In this document: in pieces, positions 14,666 through 21,618 of the stretch
Position numbering within the stretch: the stretch's first letter is position 1
Layout of the letters: every line of letters starts with the position of its first letter
DNA from: Chloroflexota bacterium
GTDB taxonomy: Bacteria; Chloroflexota; Dehalococcoidia; CAUJGQ01
NCBI GenBank assembly: GCA_963170165.1
Contig: CAUJGQ010000018.1
Coordinates: 1-58,143 of the forward strand
DNA: 58,143 bases
Direction of reading: 5' to 3'
The notes under the pieces: generated by a model
Database searches by the model: none
What the model was told of the DNA's origin: nothing
The model's input: only the letters and a program-made list of their open reading frames with translations
Position numbers and translations under genes: made by a program

Positions 14666-15610
14666 CTAGCGCACGCCCTGAAGGTCAGGCTGTGCGGGCT
14701 GCGTAGCGGGGATGGCGCTGTAGCGGCGCGTGGCCCCTTCGAGGTTGAGCGCGGCGTAGAACAGCACCGCCGTGCCATTCTCGTCCGGCCAGACGTTGTT
14801 CTGCGGGAAGGCGGCGTTTCCGCACGAATCGGCGCGGACCTCGCCGCTGCTGTAGATGCGGCAGGACTGCCCCGCACCCATGACGTAGCCCTGCGGGAAG
14901 GATGCCTGCGGTCCCATGTCCGGGGAGCGCACCACCCAGCCGCTCATGTCCTGGCTGCCGCCACCCAGGTTGGTGATCTCGACGTATTCAGGTGTGCCGG
15001 CGTAGCGCACGCGCGTGATCTGCAGGTAGGGGTTGCCGAGAATCTTGGCGATGTTGCTGATGACCGATGGGTCACCGCCCTGTACGCGTAGCACAATGAT
15101 CTCGCCGAAGCGGGCATCCGGGTCAGTGACACCGCGCACTGCCCAGGCCGAGGCGTCGCCGTTCCACAGCGCGGTGCGGTTAGCGTCACAGGGGGCAGGC
15201 ATACACGGTCGCGGGTCCGCCAGATCCAGGTAGGACTCCTGGAAGCGCTGAGCCGGCTGGCTGCCGCCACCGGCGCTGAGATCCAGTGGGGTGAAATAGC
15301 CTTGCTGGAACGGTGCGGTCTGTGCCGCCGTCACGCCGCCGATGGTGAAGGTGACGGTCGTTCCCTCGACGAAGCACGGCTGCGGCGCCACAGGCTGGCT
15401 CACGTCCAGCACGTAGCGGCCGTCCTGGGCGGTGGTGTTGCCACAGGGGATGCCGTTGATCAGCCCGACGATGGGGGTGCCGTTGGGGGCAGGCGCGCCG
15501 TTGAGCGATACCGCGCCGTAGAACCGCTGGGGCGGGCCACCTTGAGCGGCCACTCCGGTGGACAGCGCTGCGGCTGTCACCAGCGCCACGAGCAGGGAGA
15601 GCATTCGCAT
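14666..15610 (-). CDS. Exported protein: shared beta domain plus lamin-tail domain (paralogue)
   Basis: The protein has 314 residues. ATG 15610 (MRMLSLL) was chosen because AGGAG ends directly at ATG 15619 and fits the later codon better. A signal peptide ends near GVAAQ. Next come the shared domain (RFYGAVSLNGAPAPNGT ... IPCGNTT ... FTIGGVTAAQ), a Cys-containing linker with WNGDASAWAVRGVTDPDARFG, and the lamin-tail fold (EYVEITNLGGGSQDMSGW, SFPQGYVMGAGQSCRIYSS, WPDENGTAVLFYAALNLEG). The same architecture as 13505-14479, so a tandem duplication is likely. The conserved Cys pairs suggest disulfides outside the cell. Confidence 0.75.
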   Translation of the reverse strand: MRMLSLLVALVTAAALSTGVAAQGGPPQRFYGAVSLNGAPAPNGTPIVGLINGIPCGNTTAQDGRYVLDVSQPVAPQPCFVEGTTVTFTIGGVTAAQTAPFQQGYFTPLDLSAGGGSQPAQRFQESYLDLADPRPCMPAPCDANRTALWNGDASAWAVRGVTDPDARFGEIIVLRVQGGDPSVISNIAKILGNPYLQITRVRYAGTPEYVEITNLGGGSQDMSGWVVRSPDMGPQASFPQGYVMGAGQSCRIYSSGEVRADSCGNAAFPQNNVWPDENGTAVLFYAALNLEGATRRYSAIPATQPAQPDLQGVR

Positions 15611-15676
15611 CCGGTTCATCTCCTGAGGTGAAGATTGGGCGGGGATGCGGCGGGGTTGCGGTGATGCAGAACCGAA

Positions 15677-16627
15677 TCAGCGGAGGGATCGGCCAACGCG
15701 GATCAGTTCTTCGGCGCCGATAGTGGCAGGGCCGGCGACAAGCACCAGCAGGCCATCGCGCGCAAACAAGAAGGTGTGGCTGCGGTCGGTGCGCCAGGCA
15801 GGAGGAGCCGGCTGTTCGCCCTGCGGGCCGCGCACTTCCCACTCACCGTCGATGTAGAACCCGGCCAGTGCCCCGCGTTGCACCGGGAACACGTGGCGCT
15901 CTTTGACCTGAAACACGGTGGATAGGTCCGGACGCAACACTTCGATGACCATGCCGGGTTGATCGCCGCTCGCGTGGGCGAAGTACAGCACGGTGGCTGA
16001 TGTGGTGAGAAACAGCGCCCCCTGGTCGGTGCTGTAGCCAGCAGGCAGCCACGCTGGCGAGAGCGCAGGCACACTGGGCTGCAGCACCTGCGGACTGAAG
16101 CGGCTGACGCCGAGCCGCGACGCCACCTGGTACTCTCGTGCCGCGGTGTTGATGGCCGGAGCCGCGGCGAGATGGTCGACCTCGCGCACCGGCAGCAACG
16201 CCAATTGCTGAGAATCCGGCGTGGCGCTCAGCGTCACCAGGGCAACCGATGGTGTGGACGCTTGGAAGCGGGTGGCCGGCGTCTGCACCTGGACCAGCGC
16301 CAGCCCGAGCACCAGGCCGACCACGGCCACGCCCAGCGGCGCCATCGAGCGCTGCATACCGCGCGCCAGCCGCGGCGGCGGCAGCGCCCGGAAGCCGGCG
16401 GCCACGGTGTCCGGGTCGCCGAACTGCGCTTCCAGCGCCGCCACAGCAGCTTCAGGAGTGGCGCCATCGTGCAACAGATCGGTCAGGGCGTCTTCGGCGT
16501 AGCCGCGCAGCTCCCGGCGGGTACGTGAGCGCCGCCACAGGGGCACCCCGGTGACGGCGCGGCTGAGCAGGTGATTGATGGCCTGCTCGGCCGCCGTGCC
16601 GTCGGTGGCTGCGCTCAGGCGCTTCAT
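15677..16627 (-). CDS. Membrane-anchored HAAS-type signalling protein, PadR partner
   Basis: The protein has 316 residues. Residues ~12-90 (RSRTRRELRGYAEDAL ... AVAALEAQFGDP) are the short helical HAAS/permease-prefix region found in membrane proteins encoded beside PadR regulators. One hydrophobic helix follows (~95-112), then an extracytoplasmic half that ends with LFARDGLLVLVAGP; this half has no domain I recognise. Its ATG overlaps the PadR stop (ATGA at 16624-16627), so the two are coupled. By analogy with PadR-HAAS pairs, the membrane protein probably modulates or is controlled by the regulator in an envelope response. Confidence 0.65.
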   Translation of the reverse strand: MKRLSAATDGTAAEQAINHLLSRAVTGVPLWRRSRTRRELRGYAEDALTDLLHDGATPEAAVAALEAQFGDPDTVAAGFRALPPPRLARGMQRSMAPLGVAVVGLVLGLALVQVQTPATRFQASTPSVALVTLSATPDSQQLALLPVREVDHLAAAPAINTAAREYQVASRLGVSRFSPQVLQPSVPALSPAWLPAGYSTDQGALFLTTSATVLYFAHASGDQPGMVIEVLRPDLSTVFQVKERHVFPVQRGALAGFYIDGEWEVRGPQGEQPAPPAWRTDRSHTFLFARDGLLVLVAGPATIGAEELIRVGRSLR

Positions 16628-16953
16628 CCGGCGACTCCGAGGATACTTTCGACGGCGCGGACATGCCGCCGCCAGACGGCCTGCCGTTCGTCGAGCGCTG
16701 CCTGCCCTTTGGGCGTGAGCTGGTAATAGCGGCGGTCACGGCCGGTGGCGCCACCCCACTCCGCCCGCACCATGCCTTCGCGCTCCAACCGGTGCAGGAG
16801 TGGGTAGAGGCTACCTTCGCCCACGCGCAGGTTTCCCTCGCTGCGAGCACGGATCTCCTTGATCAGCTCGTAGCCATGCAGCGCCCGGGCGCGCAGGAGC
16901 GATAGCACCAGCAGTTCTGTGGACCCCTTGACCAATTCACTCGCGAACGGCAT
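16624..16953 (-). CDS. PadR-family transcriptional regulator
   Basis: The protein has 109 residues; ATG 16953 sits 10 bases after GGAG. The PadR winged-helix signature is clear: STELLVLSLLRARALHGYELIKEI, then VGEGSLYPLLHRLEREGMVRAEW, then GRDRRYYQLTPKGQAAL. It would bind DNA as a dimer and usually represses its own operon. It is coupled to the HAAS-type membrane protein gene by a 4-base overlap. I see no ATGT-N-ACAT operator in the 167 bases upstream, but the region holds TATAC-containing stretches. Confidence 0.92.
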   Translation of the reverse strand: MPFASELVKGSTELLVLSLLRARALHGYELIKEIRARSEGNLRVGEGSLYPLLHRLEREGMVRAEWGGATGRDRRYYQLTPKGQAALDERQAVWRRHVRAVESILGVAG

Positions 16954-17120
16954 TGAATACTCCGCCATCCACCGCGGCGCTCTCACCACGCCGGCCGCGG
17001 AACGGCTTCTGGCTCATCATCTGTCCAAATGCTCAGGGGACGCAAGATGATTGAAGGCAGCCAACTGCCCTCCTGGCGCCAGAGATAGTCCCAGTGTATA
17101 CGCCCGCTCCCGGCCGCGCG

Positions 17121-17852
17121 TCACTCTATCGCCCAGGTGACTTCCACAATCACCGTCAGGCTCAGCTCGCCGGGAGCGATCTGTGCTGGCATGGATGCCA
17201 CCGCACCGCCGCGGCCGTCTGCGACCGGCGAGGTCTCCGGTGTGCTGGCCGGTGACGAGATTTCGTCGAGCACGATTACCCGCCCGAGGCGTACGCCCGC
17301 AGCGGATGCGTACTCCTCAGCTTTGGCCCGCGCATCGGCGTAGGCGGCGGCGCGGGCACGGCGGGCAAATGCCGTGGTGTCCTCGATGCCGAAGCTGATG
17401 CCCTGGATGGTCGCTTCGTCACCGAGTGACCGCACGGCGGTGTCGATGGTGGCGCCGATGCGGTCGAAATCGCGCAGCTTGACCGAGATGGTGTGAATCG
17501 CGCGCCAGCCGACGACCGGCGCCGGGCCATCGGTGGAGCGGCCGTACTCCGGCTGCAAGGTGAACTGGCGGGTTTGGATGTCTCGCTCCGCAATCCCGGC
17601 CGCCTTCAGTGTTGCGGTGAGCGCGGCGATCATTTCTTCGGCGCGCTGGAAGGCGTTGCCGGCGGTGTCCCGGCGCACCGTCGCGCCGAGGGTGATCGTT
17701 GCGATGTCGGGCCTGGCCGAGACCGTACCTTGGCCGCGTACGGTGATGCCTGGTGGAGCCGTCTGTGCCCGTGCGCTGCCGGGCAAGAGTGTTGCTGCGC
17801 TCACCAGTGCCAGCGCTGCCAGCGCGCCGGGCAGAAGCCGTAACCGAACCAT
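17121..17852 (-). CDS. Exported SIMPL-domain (DUF541) protein
   Basis: The protein has 243 residues; ATG 17852 is preceded by GGAG. A signal peptide (hydrophobic ~9-24, cleavage near SARAQ) is followed by GITVRGQGTVSARPDIATITLGA, the hallmark start of SIMPL/DUF541 proteins, then helical and strand segments (DIQTRQFTLQPEY, AIHTISVKLRDFDRIGATID, ARAKAEEYASAAGV) and a C-terminal strand LSLTVIVEVTWAIE. Bacterial members are periplasmic or surface proteins linked to stress resistance; their biochemical role is not settled. It lies 88 bases downstream of the LPxTG protein gene, separated by a terminator. Confidence 0.9.
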   Translation of the reverse strand: MVRLRLLPGALAALALVSAATLLPGSARAQTAPPGITVRGQGTVSARPDIATITLGATVRRDTAGNAFQRAEEMIAALTATLKAAGIAERDIQTRQFTLQPEYGRSTDGPAPVVGWRAIHTISVKLRDFDRIGATIDTAVRSLGDEATIQGISFGIEDTTAFARRARAAAYADARAKAEEYASAAGVRLGRVIVLDEISSPASTPETSPVADGRGGAVASMPAQIAPGELSLTVIVEVTWAIE

Positions 17853-17888
17853 GCTCAAGCTCCGTAGAGGGGCGGGAGAATAAACGGA

Positions 17889-17914
17889 GAGGTTGGGGAC
17901 CGCCCCCCAACCTC
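17889..17914 (-). terminator. Terminator after the LPxTG protein gene
   Basis: gaggttgggg (17889-17898) and ccccaacctc (17905-17914) form a perfect 10-bp stem with a 6-base loop. On the minus strand it is followed by TCCGTTTATT, a modest T-tract, about 26 bases after the stop of the gene at 17941. Confidence 0.65.
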
Positions 17915-17940
17915 CCGTAACGAATGACCGAAGCGCGCTG

Positions 17941-18597
17941 TTACCGGCGGCGGCGGAAGGCCGCGATGCCGGCGCCGCCCAGGGCGACGATACCGGCGAG
18001 CGCCGCAACGGCGCCGGTGGCCGGGCTATCGGTGGCGTCCGCGCCGGTGCGCGGCAGGGCCGGCGCCGCTGCCGGGGCAGCCGGGCGCTGGGCAACCGGC
18101 GAACCGGCCGGGCGCTGCGGGGCGGCCGTGGCCGGGATGGCCGTGGCGGTGCGGGTCGGCGTGGCCGGGACCGGCGTGGCCGTGCGGGCCGGCGTCGGGG
18201 ACGGCGTGGCCGTGCGGGCCGGGGTCGGGGACGGCGTCGGCGTGGCGGCCTGGGCCGTCAGGTTCAGCGACACGAAGGCGCCGGTCTGGAACGTGCCGGT
18301 CTGCGTGGCGCTGGCGGTGCCGACCTGGAAGTTGACGGTGGCGCCATCGGTGCCGCAACCCGGTAGCGTGGTGGCGGAGGCCACGTCCACCGTGTAGCTG
18401 CCGCCGGTCACCGAACCGGTGCCGCAGTTCTTGCCGGCCACCAGCGCGGTGATCGTGGTGCCATCCGGGGCCGCGCGGCCATCAAGCTGCGCCGTCCCGA
18501 AAAAGCGGGTAGGCGGTGTTGGCTGCGCCCCCGCGACGCTGATGCCAAGCGCTGCGACGATTGCCGCCGCGCCGGCCAACGAAAGGACTCGCCGCAT
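17941..18597 (-). CDS. LPxTG-anchored surface protein with shared beta domain
   Basis: The protein has 218 residues; ATG 18597 follows AGGAGGAC. A signal peptide (to about GAQ, residue ~24) is followed by the shared domain (RFFGTAQLDGRAAPDGT ... KNCGTGS ... GCGTDGATVNFQVG) seen in 8737, 13505 and 14666, then a repetitive Pro/Thr/Ala linker (SPTPARTATP twice). It ends with LPRTG, a hydrophobic helix and RRRR, a textbook sortase sorting signal. It should be covalently attached to the wall by a sortase that is not in this window. It is the smallest member of the family. Confidence 0.8.
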   Translation of the reverse strand: MRRVLSLAGAAAIVAALGISVAGAQPTPPTRFFGTAQLDGRAAPDGTTITALVAGKNCGTGSVTGGSYTVDVASATTLPGCGTDGATVNFQVGTASATQTGTFQTGAFVSLNLTAQAATPTPSPTPARTATPSPTPARTATPVPATPTRTATAIPATAAPQRPAGSPVAQRPAAPAAAPALPRTGADATDSPATGAVAALAGIVALGGAGIAAFRRRR

Positions 18598-18914
18598 CTG
18601 GTGTCCTCCTGTGTGCCGTTCGGTCACACTTATGTCGTATACCTCACTATCTGAGGTATCTGCTGGGAGCGTATCGACCGCCTTGGGGGCCTGTCAAGGC
18701 AGGGTTTGCCCTGATTTCCGGTGAATTGTGCCTGTGTGAGAATCACTCTGCTACTGTCGCATGCGCTTTGATCCCCCACCGTAGCGCTTGGTACGATACA
18801 GGGGACCGGCGGACGATGCGCAGGTTAACAGCAGGCACCACTCGCGCCCCGGCGCCACCATCGATTCCCCATGTCCCGCATGGCGGCTTGCGCCGCAAGG
18901 ATACGGAGAACCGC
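18598..18914. promoter_or_regulatory. Divergent control region between LPxTG protein gene and purF
   Basis: This 317-base region has no gene that I can support. Near its left end an inverted repeat atacctc (18639-18645) / gaggtat (18653-18659) lies 42-62 bases upstream of the LPxTG protein start, where a repressor of that gene could act. Near the middle, TTGATC (18768-18773), 18 bases, then TACGAT (18792-18797) resembles a housekeeping promoter pointing to purF, which would give a leader of about 110 bases. No known purine riboswitch was recognised. Confidence 0.4.
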
Positions 18915-20423
18915 GTGACCCGTGAACGCACCGCCCCGGATGGCCAATACACCCACGCACGCCGGCTGACGGAATCCCCCGGTTGCGAGGATGGCGGTAA
19001 AGAGGCCTGCGGCGTCTTTGGCGTCTTTGCGCCGGGCGAGGATGTGGCCCGGTTGACCTTCTATGGGCTGTACGCGCTGCAACATCGTGGCCAGGAAAGC
19101 GCAGGCATCGCCACGTCCGATGGCGCCGCTCTCCATGTACGCACCGGCATGGGGTTGGTGGCGCAGGTATTCGATGAAGATGATCTGGGTGCGCTGCCCG
19201 GGCACATCGCCATCGGCCATACCCGCTACTCCACGACCGGCTCCAGCCGCATCTGCAATGCTCAGCCTGTATACCTGCAGAGCGGTTCTGGCCAGCTGGC
19301 ATTGGGGCACAACGGCAATCTCGTCAATGCCGAACTGCTCCGGCGGGAGATGGAAGAGGCGGGGCACGAGTTCACCGGCAGCACCGACTCCGAGGTGATC
19401 GCCCGGATGCTGGTCACCGCCCCCGAGGGCGAGTGGGATGCCCGGATGCGCAGCGTGATGCAGCGCATCGAAGGGGCGTACTGCCTGGTGGTGCTCACGC
19501 CAACCTCGCTGATCGCCGCTCGTGACCCGATGGGCAATCATCCGCTCGCCCTGGGCCGCCTGGGGGAGGGCTGGGTCGTCGCTTCTGAGACGTGCGCGCT
19601 GGACCATCTTGGTGCCCGGTTCGTGCGCGAAGTGCAGCCCGGGGAAGTCGTCACTATTGATCACTGCGGGTTGCGCTCGTTCCAGGCCGTCACCAGCAAA
19701 CGTGATGCCCTGTGCATCTTCGAGTACATTTACTTCGCCCGCCCGGACTCCATGATCCGCGGAGAGCGCATCTATCCCGTGCGCATGGCGATGGGCGCCG
19801 AGCTGGCGCGCGAGCATCCGGTCGATGCCGACATCGTGATCGGAGTACCGGATTCGGCCACCGCTGCCGCCATCGGCTACGCGCGCGAGTCCGGCATCCC
19901 GTACACCGAGGCGCTGATGAAGAATCGCTACGTCGGGCGCACATTCATCCAGCCCGACCAGCGCATCCGCGAGCGCGGGGTGCACCTGAAGTTCAATCCC
20001 CTGCGGGAGCTGCTGGAAGGTCAGCGCGTGGTGCTGGTGGACGACAGCATCGTGCGCGGCACCACGACGCCGCGGGTCGTGAGTATGTTGCGGGCCGCCG
20101 GCGCGCGCGAGGTGCATATGCGCATCTGTGCCCCGCCGATCATGCATCCGTGCTACTTCGGGGTGGATATGGCATCTCGGGCAGAGCTGATCGCCGCTCA
20201 GAAGTCGGTTCCGGAGATCGAACGTCATATCGGCGCCGACAGCCTGGGCTATCTCAGCCTGGATGGGCTGGTGCGCGCCACAGCCATGGATTCCGGGTCG
20301 TTCTGCCTGGCCTGCTTCACCGGCCGGTACCCGATCCCGATTCAGCTTTCGCTCGACAAGGACAAGTTCAGTCTGGAACGCTCGCCGGAGACCGTGGCTC
20401 AGCTGGTGCAAATCGGCGGCTAA
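18915..20423 (+). CDS. purF: Amidophosphoribosyltransferase
   Basis: The protein has 502 residues from GTG 18915, 9 bases after GGAG; ATG 18816 in the same frame would add 33 residues. The first purine step: PRPP plus glutamine to phosphoribosylamine. The N-terminal glutaminase begins at Cys32 (EACGVFGVF) after a propeptide, with LQHRGQESAG, GHTRYSTTG and GHNGNLVN. The PRPP site is VVLVDDSIVRGTTTPR. Four Cys in CIFEYIYF, HPCYFGVD and FCLACFTG match the B. subtilis-type enzyme that carries a 4Fe-4S cluster. It is the first gene of purF-purM-purH. Confidence 0.95.
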   Translation: MTRERTAPDGQYTHARRLTESPGCEDGGKEACGVFGVFAPGEDVARLTFYGLYALQHRGQESAGIATSDGAALHVRTGMGLVAQVFDEDDLGALPGHIAIGHTRYSTTGSSRICNAQPVYLQSGSGQLALGHNGNLVNAELLRREMEEAGHEFTGSTDSEVIARMLVTAPEGEWDARMRSVMQRIEGAYCLVVLTPTSLIAARDPMGNHPLALGRLGEGWVVASETCALDHLGARFVREVQPGEVVTIDHCGLRSFQAVTSKRDALCIFEYIYFARPDSMIRGERIYPVRMAMGAELAREHPVDADIVIGVPDSATAAAIGYARESGIPYTEALMKNRYVGRTFIQPDQRIRERGVHLKFNPLRELLEGQRVVLVDDSIVRGTTTPRVVSMLRAAGAREVHMRICAPPIMHPCYFGVDMASRAELIAAQKSVPEIERHIGADSLGYLSLDGLVRATAMDSGSFCLACFTGRYPIPIQLSLDKDKFSLERSPETVAQLVQIGG

Positions 20424-20443
20424 CCGGCCGGGCGTTTGGCTCG

Positions 20444-21571
20444 GTGGCTGCCGGCTCGGCGCTGAGCCACGGGATAAACCGGCAGCGGGGCCTGCCCCGG
20501 AGGTCCGCTATCGCTACCGACTCCACCTCCTCGCCCGAGCCTCGTGGCCTGTACGCCGAAGCGGGCGTCGACATCGACAGCACCAACCGCGCCGTGGAAC
20601 GGATGAAGGCGCTGGCCCGCGCTACCTCCCGGCCCGAGGTGCTCTCCGACGTCGGTCCTTTTTCGGCGCTCTTTCGGGTGCCGGGCGGCATGGCCGATCC
20701 CGTGCTCGTCTCCAGTGCTGACGGCGTGGGCACCAAGGTGCTGATCGCCCGGCTGCTTGGCATCTACGACACCGTCGGCCAGGACCTGGTCAATCACTGT
20801 GTCAATGACATCCTTACCGCTGGCGCGGAGCCGCTCTTCTTCCTGGACTACCTCGCCAACAACGGGCTGACGGAGGACCAGAAGGTTAGCGTCGTCGATG
20901 GCGTCAGCCGCGCCTGCCGGGCGGCCGGTTGCGCGCTGATCGGCGGTGAAACGGCGGACATGCCTGATGTCTACCGGCAGGGAGACTACGATCTGGCCGG
21001 TTTCATTGTCGGAGTGGTTGATCGAAACAAGGTGATCGACGGCCGTGGGATTGTCGCCGGCGATGTGCTGGTGGCGCTGCCCTCCACCGGGCTGCATACC
21101 AACGGCTACTCGCTCGTGCGCCATATCTGGGATATCGGAAAAGACAGCAGTGATGGCGGCCGTGAACGGCTGGAACACCACGAGCCGGACCTCGGCGCCA
21201 CGCTCGGTGAGGCGCTGCTCGCGGTCCACCGGCCGTATCTCCATGACCTGCGTCCTGTGCTGGATCGGGTCAAGGGCTTTGCCCACATCACCGGCGGCGG
21301 CCTGATCGATAACACCCCACGTATCCTGCCACCGGGTGTGGCTGCGCGGTTTGACCGTGCCCGCTGGCAGGTGCCACCGCTGTTTCGGCTCATCCAGCGT
21401 GCCGGAGAGGTGCCCGACCTGGAGATGTTCCGCACGTTCAACATGGGCCTGGGCGCCGTGCTCGCCGTTGCCGCCGAGCACGTTTCCGGTGTGCTCGCTC
21501 AGCTGCCGGATGGCTTGGTGGTGGGTGAGATCGTACCCGATGATGGCAGTGGCGCGCGGGTGCGGCTCTAG
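20444..21571 (+). CDS. purM: Phosphoribosylformylglycinamidine cyclo-ligase (AIR synthase)
   Basis: It forms aminoimidazole ribotide from FGAM with ATP. Motifs: AGVDIDSTNRAVERMK, SSADGVGTKVLIA, NHCVNDILTAGAEPLFFLDY, GCALIGGETADMP, TGLHTNGYSLVR and HITGGGLIDN; the length is normal. The start is unusual: no ATG is in frame near the family start. GTG 20444, chosen here (375 residues), has a weak ribosome site and adds ~22 residues compared with E. coli PurM. A near-perfect GGAGGT (20499-20504) instead precedes an in-frame ATC (20510) whose product would have the usual length. It lies 20 bases after purF. Confidence 0.93.
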   Translation: MAAGSALSHGINRQRGLPRRSAIATDSTSSPEPRGLYAEAGVDIDSTNRAVERMKALARATSRPEVLSDVGPFSALFRVPGGMADPVLVSSADGVGTKVLIARLLGIYDTVGQDLVNHCVNDILTAGAEPLFFLDYLANNGLTEDQKVSVVDGVSRACRAAGCALIGGETADMPDVYRQGDYDLAGFIVGVVDRNKVIDGRGIVAGDVLVALPSTGLHTNGYSLVRHIWDIGKDSSDGGRERLEHHEPDLGATLGEALLAVHRPYLHDLRPVLDRVKGFAHITGGGLIDNTPRILPPGVAARFDRARWQVPPLFRLIQRAGEVPDLEMFRTFNMGLGAVLAVAAEHVSGVLAQLPDGLVVGEIVPDDGSGARVRL

Positions 21572-21618
21572 CTCCTGCGTGATACGCGCTCCCACCCTGA
21601 CGACCGATGAGGTGCACG

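Noticed and set aside
18825..20411. Long open frame (528 codons) antisense to purF
   Set aside because: It lies wholly opposite a clear purF and is explained by GC-rich third positions; its translation has no motif, no ribosome site and skewed His/Arg composition.
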